The notes below the pieces were generated by a model. It was not told the DNA's origin, searched no databases, and saw only the letters and a program-made list of their open reading frames with translations. From NCBI GenBank assembly GCA_023454175.1, contig JAEXRW010000002.1, positions 1 to 19,878 of the forward strand: a stretch of 19,878 nt of DNA, in the 5' to 3' direction. The stretch comes from Bacillota bacterium (GTDB lineage: Bacteria; Bacillota; Clostridia; Christensenellales; JAEXRW01). This document shows positions 13,196 through 19,770 of the stretch, piece after piece; positions within the stretch are counted from its first letter, which is position 1, and the number at the start of each line of letters is the position of its first letter. Made by a program: the position numbers and the translations under genes.

Positions 13196-14206
13196 ATGGC
13201 ACTTAAAATGGGCATCAATGGTTTCGGCCGCATCGGACGCCTGGCCTTCCGTGCATCGGTCGGCAAACCCGAGATCCAAGTCGTAGGCATCAACGACCCC
13301 TTCATTGACCTGGACTATATGGTATACATGCTCAAGTATGATACCGTACATGGCCGGTTTGATGGAACCGTGGAAGCCAAGGACGGCAAACTCATCGTCA
13401 ACGGCAAGGCCATCAGCGTGTATGGCAAAATGAACGCCAACGAGATCCCGTGGAGCGAATGCGGCGCGGAATACATCGTGGAATCCACCGGCGTATTCAC
13501 CGACATCGAGAAAGCTTCGGCCCACATGGCTGGCGGAGCCAAGAAAGTCATCATCTCCGCCCCCTCCAAGGACGCCCCCATGTTCGTCATGGGCGTGAAC
13601 CAGGAGAAATACACCAAGGACATGAACGTGGTATCCAACGCATCCTGCACCACCAACTGCCTGGCGCCCCTTGCAAAGGTCATCCATGACAACTTTGGCA
13701 TCGCCGAAGGCCTGATGACCACCGTGCACGCCGTGACCGCCACGCAGAAAACAGTGGACGGACCCTCCAAGAAAGACTGGAGAGGCGGCCGCGCGGCCAA
13801 CTACAACATCATCCCCAGCTCCACCGGCGCTGCCAAGGCTGTGGGCAAGGTGATCCCGTCCCTGAACGGCAAACTCACAGGCATGTCGTTCCGCGTACCC
13901 ACATCCGACGTATCCGTCGTGGACCTGACCTGCAGGCTCGAGAAGCCCACCACCTATGACGAGATCAAGGCCGCCGTGAAAAAGGCTGCCGACGGCGACC
14001 TCAAAGGCATCCTGGGTTACACAGAGGACGAAGTGGTCTCCAGCGATTTCGTACATGACTCCAGAACCAGCATCTTCGACGCAGGCGCGGGCATCATGCT
14101 CTCCCCGACTTTTGTAAAACTGGTATCCTGGTACGACAACGAGTGGGGTTACAGCTGCAAGGTATGCGACCTGGCCATCCACATGTCCAAAGTCGACGCG
14201 AAGTAA
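13196..14206 (+). CDS. gapA: Glyceraldehyde-3-phosphate dehydrogenase (NAD-type)
   Basis: A 336-residue glycolytic dehydrogenase that oxidises glyceraldehyde-3-phosphate to 1,3-bisphosphoglycerate. The Rossmann opening is MGINGFGRIGRLAFRA (5-20), with Asp34 in INDPF suited to NAD. The catalytic site is SNASCTTNCLAP with Cys151, and His178 (TTVHAVT) is the general base. RGGRAANYNIIPSSTGAAKAVG and WYDNEWGYS are intact. An AGGAGGT ribosome binding site lies 7 nt before the ATG. In many Firmicutes gap is followed by pgk, tpi and other glycolytic genes; here it is a single gene closed by a hairpin. No CggR-type repressor gene is adjacent. Confidence 0.97.
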   Translation: MALKMGINGFGRIGRLAFRASVGKPEIQVVGINDPFIDLDYMVYMLKYDTVHGRFDGTVEAKDGKLIVNGKAISVYGKMNANEIPWSECGAEYIVESTGVFTDIEKASAHMAGGAKKVIISAPSKDAPMFVMGVNQEKYTKDMNVVSNASCTTNCLAPLAKVIHDNFGIAEGLMTTVHAVTATQKTVDGPSKKDWRGGRAANYNIIPSSTGAAKAVGKVIPSLNGKLTGMSFRVPTSDVSVVDLTCRLEKPTTYDEIKAAVKKAADGDLKGILGYTEDEVVSSDFVHDSRTSIFDAGAGIMLSPTFVKLVSWYDNEWGYSCKVCDLAIHMSKVDAK

Positions 14207-14229
14207 CAACCATTAAAGATCGAATATGT

Positions 14230-14253
14230 GAAGCCCGCCTTCGGGCGGGCTTC
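14230..14253 (+). terminator. Terminator hairpin of gap
   Basis: A perfect 10-bp GC-rich stem (14230-14239 with 14244-14253) closes on a TTCG tetraloop. It is very stable but lacks a good T-tract, so termination may be partial or factor-assisted. Confidence 0.7.
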
Positions 14254-14301
14254 GCTATCCAATAAATTAATATCGAATCATCAGATACCATCAGCTTTGA
14301 C

Positions 14302-14330
14302 TTGAACCGGAAGGAAGATTCGGTTATTAT
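14302..14330 (+). promoter_or_regulatory. Promoter of tRNA-Arg
   Basis: TTGAAC (14302-14307), a 17-nt spacer and TATTAT (14325-14330) predict a start near 14337, about 12 nt before the mature tRNA. Confidence 0.7.
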
Positions 14331-14348
14331 GTTAAAGCAACCAAATAT

Positions 14349-14425
14349 GTGCCCGTAGCTCAGCTGGATAGAGCGTTGGACTCCGACTCCAAAGGCCGCA
14401 GGTTCAAATCCTGTCGGGCACGCCA
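14349..14425 (+). tRNA. tRNA-Arg (anticodon CCG)
   Basis: A complete cloverleaf can be drawn. The acceptor stem GTGCCCG pairs with CGGGCAC (7 bp), the D arm is GCTC/GAGC, and the anticodon stem TTGGA/TCCAA encloses loop CTCCGAC. The T arm is GCAGG/CCTGT with TTCAAAT, then discriminator G and an encoded CCA. The anticodon CCG (14383-14385) reads the arginine codon CGG. It has its own promoter and a hairpin right after the CCA. Its 3' side borders low-GC, decayed accessory DNA, so it may have been an integration site. Confidence 0.96.
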
Positions 14426-14426
14426 A

Positions 14427-14470
14427 AAGAGACATCACACTCAATGATGAAGTGCGGTGTCTCTTATTTA
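14427..14470 (+). terminator. Terminator after tRNA-Arg
   Basis: A 15-bp stem with one mismatch and one G-U pair (14427-14441 with 14451-14465) has a 9-nt loop and is followed by ATTTA. It starts 2 nt after the tRNA. Confidence 0.7.
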
Positions 14471-14545
14471 TAATATATGATTAAGCACACATAGCCCATT
14501 GTATACTAATGATTTATATCTGAATAGTATTGAAGGGAAATCTCC

Positions 14546-14845
14546 ATGACTTCAGAAACAATAAATAAGATATTTGATAAATAACAAAATTCAAGCAAGA
14601 AACGTGGACTATGTTCATCACTATACCACTATTAACTCATTAAAATGAATACTTAACTATCGTTCTTTTAAACTAAACCGTATTGATACGATTAATGATT
14701 TAATAGAACATAGACAACTCGATTCATATTTAGATAAAAAAGCATTTGTTGCTTGTTTTACTCATAGGGACTACGAATCGTATTTTTTCTGGAAAGCATA
14801 TTCACTTAAAAATGAAGATGAGATAGGAAACGGAATATCTATCCC
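14546..14845 (+). pseudogene. Decayed DUF2971-like gene
   Basis: No intact frame exists, but one frame reads VDYVHHYTTINSLK (14604-14645), then an in-frame TGA (14646-14648). It then continues ILNYRSFKLNRIDTINDLIE and FVACFTHRDYESYFFWKAY. The spacing of HYT, a NDxxE-like motif and a ACF...W.xY motif resembles the DUF2971 family, whose members often sit in accessory or mobile regions. The TGA falls where W would be natural (TGG). A possible ATG at 14546 is in another frame, so a frameshift is also implied. The C-terminal half is missing: the AT-rich sequence changes to GC-rich DNA near 14845. Base composition is much lower in GC than all neighbouring genes, which suggests transfer. The family call is by eye and moderate. 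Confidence 0.5.
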
Positions 14846-14866
14846 TGTACTGCATGCCGTGCTTCA

Positions 14867-15481
14867 TCATTTGGCGGAGCGCGGCGTATCTTTACCTGCG
14901 GCAGCCTTCTCTATGCAATTCAGGCCGGCTTCGTTCCGGTTTCTCTTATAAAGCCAGTACCCTATCATAAAAATCGCGAAATAGATGGGCAGCGAGTAAT
15001 GGTGTTCCCAGGAGCTGGGCTCATATACACCCAGCCACATGAATACAGGCTCCACCACGTATGCGGCGACCGCACCAAAAACTACGCCCTTTATCCAGGG
15101 ACTGATCTTCGGGAAAAACTGATAGAACAACATGGCTGTCACAGGCATGACACTCAGGTCCCACGGCAGGTATTGGGGTAAATAGGGCAGCAGCAGGGAA
15201 TTGTAACCCCAGCCGTCCTGCGATACGCCGACCATATTCAGGAGCGTGGCGACCAGCATGGTAAACAACCCGGCATAGAACAGCTTGTGGGCGTTTTTCC
15301 GGTCACGGATGATGAGCCAGAGCACCCACGGAAGCACAGTCAGGGCCACATCCAGCCACCAGTGCCACGTGAACACCATTTTCTGCGCCCATAACTGCTC
15401 CAACTGGTCGTGCAGCTTTTCATACTGGTCCAGTATGCGATCCATTTCACTCAACAATTCCGGATCTGGTCCCAACAGCAT
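14867..15481 (-). CDS. CBO0543-type integral membrane protein
   Basis: A 204-residue multi-pass membrane protein with a short coiled, acidic N-terminus (about 1-35) and roughly six hydrophobic segments. The order WWLDVALTVLPWVLWLIIRDRK, LPWDLSVMPVTAMLFYQFFPK and EPVFMWLGVYEPSSWEHHYSLPIY is characteristic of the CBO0543 family of clostridial and bacillar membrane proteins, whose function is unknown. A GTG at 15484 and an ATG at 15481 are adjacent; the ATG is preferred, with GGGGTG just before it. The ribosome binding site is weak in either case. It lies convergent to the decayed gene at 14546-14845 with almost no spacer. No clear promoter or terminator of its own was seen. Confidence 0.82.
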   Translation of the reverse strand: MLLGPDPELLSEMDRILDQYEKLHDQLEQLWAQKMVFTWHWWLDVALTVLPWVLWLIIRDRKNAHKLFYAGLFTMLVATLLNMVGVSQDGWGYNSLLLPYLPQYLPWDLSVMPVTAMLFYQFFPKISPWIKGVVFGAVAAYVVEPVFMWLGVYEPSSWEHHYSLPIYFAIFMIGYWLYKRNRNEAGLNCIEKAAAGKDTPRSAK

Positions 15482-15717
15482 CACCCCGTCAGCACTTTAT
15501 TTTTGTGCAAAAAGAACAAACCTATGTAAGAACTGATTTCCAACAGATGCATCATGGCGCTGATAATGCCCAAGATTGGCAATGTGGGGCCAGCCGCATG
15601 GCATGGGAGCGCGCCTATAATACAAACCATCCGGCCGGCCAATGAATATATTAATACAGATACAAAAATGCGTATGTACTTTCAATTCATCCAAGAACAA
15701 AGGAGGGTTTTTAAGAA

Positions 15718-16161
15718 ATGGAAGACCAGGGATCCCAGCTGCTCATCAGCTTTCTCACGCAGATACTGCCCATCATCATCGCCTTCATCGGCAGCCTTTT
15801 CGCACTGTGGAAGATGTGGGTGGAAAAGCATATCAAGAACAACGAATTCAAATCGGCCCTGCTGTACGCCACCAACCTGATCGAAGCCGAAGTGGGAAAG
15901 GCTGAATCCATCGCGGTGAAGGCCGCGAAGATGGCATCGGAAACGGGGAGACTGACGCCGGAACAGGGCGCGCAGATCAAGCAGGAGGTGCTTTACGCCA
16001 TCACCAAGCAACTGCCCAGCGACGTGCTGCAGGCGCTGCAATACGTGATACCCGATATCACGACCTGGGTGGATTCCCAGTTGCAAAAAGCGGTGCAGAC
16101 ATGGTCCAACAAGATACAGGGGACGACGGCGACGGCAAATTCGACGCTATTGACGGAATAG
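15718..16161 (+). CDS. LLH-family holin-like protein
   Basis: A 147-residue protein with one N-terminal membrane helix (about residues 8-32, LLISFLTQILPIIIAFIGSLFALW) and a long helical cytoplasmic part. The region ATNLIEAEVGKAESIAVKAAKMA and the later LPSDVLQALQYVIPDITTWVDSQL resemble phage holins of the LLH type, with N-terminal membrane anchor, helical body and C-terminal amphipathic helix. AAGGAGGG sits well before the ATG. No endolysin, tail or other phage gene is adjacent, so it is an orphan. It may be a remnant or a domesticated membrane protein. It could also be an unrelated single-span protein. It is closed by a bidirectional terminator. The spacer before it (15485-15717) shows no gene and no confident promoter. 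Confidence 0.55.
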   Translation: MEDQGSQLLISFLTQILPIIIAFIGSLFALWKMWVEKHIKNNEFKSALLYATNLIEAEVGKAESIAVKAAKMASETGRLTPEQGAQIKQEVLYAITKQLPSDVLQALQYVIPDITTWVDSQLQKAVQTWSNKIQGTTATANSTLLTE

Positions 16162-16189
16162 GACCAGGCAAGAAATATCGGTATAGATG

Positions 16190-16220
16190 AAAAAACCGCT
16201 GATGGATGTCGGCGGTTTTT
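16190..16220. terminator. Bidirectional terminator
   Basis: The stem AAAAACCGC/GCGGTTTTT (16191-16199 with 16212-16220) extends inward by three pairs to a 6-nt loop. It gives T5 on the plus strand and T6 on the minus strand, so it can end both the holin-like gene and the minus-strand operon that stops at 16248. Confidence 0.85.
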
Positions 16221-16247
16221 GCTATTCGCTATTCCTATTCTTAACAA

Positions 16248-17147
16248 TTAAATGGTTTGTGAACGCACAGGCGCTTTGTTCGTATGGGCAGCAATATCAT
16301 CCATACATGTACGTGCTTTTGCGACCACAAAGAGTTTGTTCCCGTGGACGAGTACATATTGAAAAGAAGCTTCAGCCTCATCAAACCTTTTCTCCATCAT
16401 AAAAATCCTCGCAAGGCTGAAATGCGCAAAAACCCGGTCCAACAACGTTTGGGAAGCATCCAAACGACGAATGAAAAATTCTTCGGCTCCATCACAAGAG
16501 CCTTTCCTCATATTGAGATAAATCGGCCCTGCTTTCAGGAATGCTTTACAGTTCCCCAAATAGTTTTGCACATAAAGATCATCACCCGCATCCAAAGAAT
16601 CCACATACCGCTGGAATTCGTTCAGTGATCGCTCAGCATGCTCGATATCGTTCAGATTGATGTAGAAAATAAACAACAATTGATGATATGAGAGCCTTTC
16701 GTAAATCCCTCCTTCATCATCAGGGGAAAAATCGTAAAAGCCGATCAATCTATCAAGGGCTTCCCTGCCGTTTCCGGCATAGTAGATCCCACATATCTGA
16801 TGCAGGACCAGCATATTTATGCTTACTTCTGGAGATGCATGATGAATCCAGTACTCCATCCTACGGATAAACTTCTCCGGGTCACACTTCTCATACAGAA
16901 TCTGAAAAGCATTATCCATGTTCTTTTGCGACAGAAATGCGTAGACCATGCCGCAGATACATATCCAGAAGGCGATCATTCCCAAAACAATAATGCCTTT
17001 TACCGAATCAGTAAGTGTGAGTTCATTCAGAACCAGAAAGTAGACAAGGACGATGGCTATAAGACCTGTAATGATGGAAACAGGCAACACGATACCCGGA
17101 CGCGCGGTCTTTGTCTTATTGGCTGGAATGTAGCCCGGGAAAGCCAT
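16248..17147 (-). CDS. Membrane protein with TPR-like repeats, unknown function
   Basis: A 299-residue protein. Two membrane helices (about 18-40 and 48-70) are followed by a long, mostly helical region (about 75-290) with TPR-like character: repeated aromatic and alanine residues, for example GNGREALDRLIGFYDF, LNDIEHAERSLNEFQRYVD and EKRFDEAEASFQYVLVHGN. I do not recognise a specific family. The start ATG follows AAAGG (about 9 nt upstream), which overlaps the stop region of the preceding gene. The 12-nt gap to the metallo-beta-lactamase-fold lipoprotein indicates one operon. Its cytoplasmic repeats could serve protein-protein contacts, but no partner is evident. Confidence 0.75.
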   Translation of the reverse strand: MAFPGYIPANKTKTARPGIVLPVSIITGLIAIVLVYFLVLNELTLTDSVKGIIVLGMIAFWICICGMVYAFLSQKNMDNAFQILYEKCDPEKFIRRMEYWIHHASPEVSINMLVLHQICGIYYAGNGREALDRLIGFYDFSPDDEGGIYERLSYHQLLFIFYINLNDIEHAERSLNEFQRYVDSLDAGDDLYVQNYLGNCKAFLKAGPIYLNMRKGSCDGAEEFFIRRLDASQTLLDRVFAHFSLARIFMMEKRFDEAEASFQYVLVHGNKLFVVAKARTCMDDIAAHTNKAPVRSQTI

Positions 17148-17159
17148 ACAAAATACCTT

Positions 17160-18155
17160 TCATCTCGCGGTCTTGACCGTGACCGTCTTTCCATCGGAAT
17201 AAAACGTGATGGCGCCATTGGCATCGGTGCGGAACACTGTGGCACCGATATCCGTGAAACGCCTGTAGCTGTCCAGGCGCGCCTGGGGATCGGCGTATTC
17301 CCTGATATCCTTCTCCGATATGGCTGCATACTCCGGCTTCACAAACGCCAGGAATGCCGGGGACGACGAGTCTTCGTTGCCGTGGTGGGCTACCTTGAGG
17401 ACATCCGCCTTGAGCTTCGTGCCGTACTTTTTGACCATCTCGGTATCGGACACTTTCGTAGCGTCGGCTGCCAGCAAGAAAGACGTTTTGCCGTATGTGA
17501 TCTTCAGCACGATGCTGTAGTCGTTGATATCCTTGTATTCTTTCCCGATGGGGGCGAGGATGCTGCATTTGAGTTTTTTATCCAAAGCGATCGTCATGCC
17601 AGCTTTGGCCGAAGTGGCGGTAAGGTCCTTTTTCTGCATCGCCTTCACGAGATTTGCAAAATCATCGGTGGTGTGGCTTTTTTCAGGCATGTATACTTCG
17701 CCGATATCGTAATGCTTGACCACGCTGTCCATGGCGCCGATATGGTCGGTATGCGGGTGGGAGGCGACGAGCACATCGATGCGCGAAACTCCCCGGTAAT
17801 CCAGAAAATCCCGGACCTGGTCCCAGGCGGTGGATTCTCCGGCATCGATGAGCATGACCTTGCCGGACGGCGATTTGACATAGATGCAGTCCCCATGGCC
17901 CACATCCACCACCGTGACCTCGAGCTGGCCGGGGGCCGCGGGCGGCGGAGGCTCCACCCAGGGTGTGGGAGCAGGAGAGGGCGAAATAATAGGCGACGGG
18001 GCGGCGCTCGTTTCCACAGGCGACGGTGTCGCAGTTACCTCCGGCTGCGAATCCGAAAACAGAGGCTGGAGCATATCACATCCGGCGAGGGAGCCTACCA
18101 TCATAATGCATATAACCAGTGCCAATGGGATGAGGCATGCGATCCGTTTTCTCAC
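17160..18155 (-). CDS. Secreted lipoprotein with metallo-beta-lactamase fold (ComEC C-terminal-like)
   Basis: A 331-residue lipoprotein. The signal has a lipobox LAGC with Cys26. A Ser/Pro/Thr-rich linker (about 38-75, PSPVETSAAPSPIISPSPAPTP) leads to the hydrolase domain. That domain shows VTVVDVGHGDCIYVKSPSGK, LIDAGE (Asp104), SHPHTDHIG (His133, His135, Asp137, His138) and VAHHG. This arrangement is found in ComEC/Rec2 C-terminal domains and related stand-alone exported hydrolases, proposed to act on nucleic acid or phosphoesters; the substrate here is unknown. The frame opens at TTG 18161, but GTG 18155 has GGAGG 9 nt upstream, while the TTG is only 3 nt from it. It is the first gene of a two-gene operon with the TPR-like membrane protein. 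Confidence 0.86.
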   Translation of the reverse strand: MRKRIACLIPLALVICIMMVGSLAGCDMLQPLFSDSQPEVTATPSPVETSAAPSPIISPSPAPTPWVEPPPPAAPGQLEVTVVDVGHGDCIYVKSPSGKVMLIDAGESTAWDQVRDFLDYRGVSRIDVLVASHPHTDHIGAMDSVVKHYDIGEVYMPEKSHTTDDFANLVKAMQKKDLTATSAKAGMTIALDKKLKCSILAPIGKEYKDINDYSIVLKITYGKTSFLLAADATKVSDTEMVKKYGTKLKADVLKVAHHGNEDSSSPAFLAFVKPEYAAISEKDIREYADPQARLDSYRRFTDIGATVFRTDANGAITFYSDGKTVTVKTAR

Positions 18156-18185
18156 ATTCAAAAACCTCCAATGCCGTGATGCTAT

Positions 18186-18225
18186 ATTTTACTATATGAA
18201 GTGAAACAATATCAATATTATATCA
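18186..18225 (-). promoter_or_regulatory. Promoter region of the lipoprotein operon
   Basis: On the minus strand, TTGATA (18215-18210) is followed after 18 nt by TAAAAT (18191-18186). An alternative is an extended -10, TGA-TATAAT (18225-18217), without a good -35. Either lies just upstream of the GGAGG at 18169-18165 and diverges from the mnmA promoter. Confidence 0.55.
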
Positions 18226-18243
18226 CGACACGCGATCGGTGAA

Positions 18244-18273
18244 TTGACACCGTGCATGGGGCGGCACTATAAT
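18244..18273 (+). promoter_or_regulatory. Promoter of mnmA
   Basis: Perfect TTGACA (18244-18249) and perfect TATAAT (18268-18273) are separated by 18 nt, predicting a start near 18280 and a leader of about 30 nt. Confidence 0.82.
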
Positions 18274-18309
18274 TTTTTTATTCCGCATGAGGATGTGAGC
18301 ATCTTTTTT

Positions 18310-19377
18310 ATGAAAAAGCGCGTTGTCGTTGGCATGTCGGGCGGAGTGGACTCATCCGTGGCGGCCCTGCTTCTGAAAGAGCAGGGTTATGAGGTCATCG
18401 GCGTTTTCATGAAAAACTGGGACGAAGATGACGAAAACGAGGTTTGCACGGCTGAAGAAGATTACGAAGACGTGCGGAAAGTCTGCGGCGCACTGGACAT
18501 ACCGTATTACACTGTCAATTTCACAAAGGAATATTGGGACCGGGTATTCACCTACATGCTGGATGAATACAAAAAAGGGCGCACGCCAAACCCCGACGTG
18601 CTGTGCAATAAAGAGATCAAATTCAAGGCGTTTTTCGATTTCGCGCTGAAAGCGGAAGCCGACTACATCGCGACAGGGCATTACGCGCGCGTAGAGTACC
18701 GGGACGGCTACTACCGCCTGCTGCGTGCCAAGGATGAAAACAAGGACCAGACCTATTTCCTGGCCATGCTGGGACAGGAGCCGCTTTCGAAGACGCTTTT
18801 CCCGATCGGCGAAATCACAAAACCCGAGATACGTAAAATGGCGGAACAGGCCGGACTTTCCAATGCGCGCAAAAAGGATTCAACGGGCGTATGCTTCATC
18901 GGCGAGCGGAACTTCAAACGCTTTCTTTCCCAGTACCTGCCCGCTCAACCAGGGGAAATGCGGACGGCCGATGGGAAGGTAATAGGCCGGCATGACGGGC
19001 TGATGTACTATACCATCGGCCAGCGAAGGGGACTGGGCATCGGCGGGTGCGGGACGGGAGAAAGATGGTTTGTAACGGGCAAGGACCTGAATAACAACAT
19101 ATTATATATAGCGCAGGGCAACGACGACATGCTGTATTCAACCAAATTGACTGCCGACGGCCTGCACTGGGTCGCCGAAACGCCGCCAAAAGAATTCAAC
19201 TGCACCGTGAAGATACGCTACCGCCAGCCAGACCAAAATGCGTTCGTTCAGATCGAAGGCGATATGTGCCGCGTCACATTTGAAAAGAAACAGCGGGCGG
19301 TGGCGCCGGGACAGTTCATCGTCTTTTATGACAACGATGAATGCATCGGCATCGGCACCATACAAACTGCCGGATAA
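18310..19377 (+). CDS. mnmA: tRNA-specific 2-thiouridylase MnmA
   Basis: A 355-residue enzyme that thiolates U34 of Lys, Glu and Gln tRNAs using ATP and sulfur relayed from a cysteine desulfurase. The PP-loop SGGVDSS (10-16) binds ATP. The catalytic pair is Cys99 (PNPDVLCNKEIKF) and Cys195 (STGVCFIGER). The central TIGQRRGLGIGG and the C-terminal beta-barrel (APGQFIVFYDNDECIGIGTI) complete the family. Longer starts are excluded because the frame upstream runs through the promoter at 18244-18273. A GTG at 18295 is also in frame, but MKKRVVVGMSGGVDSS is the standard start. The ribosome binding site is weak in both cases. No cysteine desulfurase gene is adjacent. A ribosomal RNA promoter array starts 7 nt after its stop. 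Confidence 0.95.
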   Translation: MKKRVVVGMSGGVDSSVAALLLKEQGYEVIGVFMKNWDEDDENEVCTAEEDYEDVRKVCGALDIPYYTVNFTKEYWDRVFTYMLDEYKKGRTPNPDVLCNKEIKFKAFFDFALKAEADYIATGHYARVEYRDGYYRLLRAKDENKDQTYFLAMLGQEPLSKTLFPIGEITKPEIRKMAEQAGLSNARKKDSTGVCFIGERNFKRFLSQYLPAQPGEMRTADGKVIGRHDGLMYYTIGQRRGLGIGGCGTGERWFVTGKDLNNNILYIAQGNDDMLYSTKLTADGLHWVAETPPKEFNCTVKIRYRQPDQNAFVQIEGDMCRVTFEKKQRAVAPGQFIVFYDNDECIGIGTIQTAG

Positions 19378-19383
19378 TACCTG

Positions 19384-19411
19384 TTGCAAAGAATCAAATC
19401 CGTGTTATCAT
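19384..19411 (+). promoter_or_regulatory. Ribosomal RNA promoter P1
   Basis: TTGCAA (19384-19389), a 16-nt spacer and TATCAT (19406-19411). It is followed by a GTCGCC/GGCGAC hairpin (19420-19425 with 19436-19441). It is the first and most divergent -10 of the three TTGCAA promoters. Confidence 0.65.
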
Positions 19412-19504
19412 ATAAAAACGTCGCCCCTGAAAGGCGGCGACAGCAACCGAGACGATCGAAAGAATGAAAGCTGTGAAGCTAGCAAAACTGGAGAAAGTTA
19501 CAGG

Positions 19505-19532
19505 TTGCAAATCACAGTAGATGTGATAAGAT
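19505..19532 (+). promoter_or_regulatory. Ribosomal RNA promoter P2
   Basis: TTGCAA (19505-19510), a 16-nt spacer and TAAGAT (19527-19532) with TG-A directly before it (extended -10). Confidence 0.72.
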
Positions 19533-19624
19533 AGAAACTCGTCGCTCTTAAGGCGGCGGACAGCAACCGTACGATCAAAAGAAGTAATAGTTTATAAAAC
19601 CAATAAACTGGAGAAAGTTACCGG

Positions 19625-19652
19625 TTGCAAAATACAAAAGATGTGATAAGAT
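19625..19652 (+). promoter_or_regulatory. Ribosomal RNA promoter P3
   Basis: TTGCAA (19625-19630), a 16-nt spacer and TAAGAT (19647-19652) with the same extended -10 as P2, exactly 120 bp downstream of it. Confidence 0.72.
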
Positions 19653-19735
19653 AGAAAAACGTCGCCCTAAACGGCGCGTACGGCAAACGCGAAACAAGAC
19701 GGATAAAAAATGTTGCTGAAGAACAAACAATTCCG

Positions 19736-19764
19736 TTGACAACATGAGTCGCTTTTGCTAATAT
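19736..19764 (+). promoter_or_regulatory. Ribosomal RNA promoter P4
   Basis: TTGACA (19736-19741), a 17-nt spacer and TAATAT (19759-19764) with TG-C before it. This is the only one of the four with a consensus -35 and is closest to the expected rRNA gene. Confidence 0.75.
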
Positions 19765-19770
19765 AAAAAA

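Larger units (their letters stand above)
19384..19735 (+). repeat. Three tandem ~120-bp promoter-leader repeats
   Basis: Units start at 19384, 19505 and 19625, each opening with TTGCAA. Shared blocks recur at 120-121 bp: GTCGC at 19420, 19541 and 19661; CAGCAACCG at 19441 and 19561; AAACTGGAGAAAGTTAC at 19485 and 19605; and a 19-nt identical -10 block at 19519 and 19639. The third unit is shorter and more diverged at its 3' end and leads into promoter P4. Duplication of a promoter-leader module is the simplest explanation. Confidence 0.85.

Noticed and set aside
13172..14209. Minus-strand open frame opposite gapA
   Set aside because: Antisense shadow of an intact GAPDH gene; Gly/His/Val-rich with no motif.
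16800..18179. Plus-strand open frame of 459 codons opposite the lipoprotein operon
   Set aside because: Antisense to the metallo-beta-lactamase gene with complete catalytic motifs; composition is that of a shadow frame.
18244..18309. Extended N-terminus of MnmA starting at TTG 18244
   Set aside because: That TTG is the first triplet of the -35 box, so the extension would not be in the transcript; homologs start at MKKRVVVGMSGG.
19384..19735. Tandem repeats as a CRISPR array
   Set aside because: The period of about 120 bp, conserved promoter elements and divergent spacing do not fit 23-40-bp CRISPR repeats with unique spacers; no cas gene is present.
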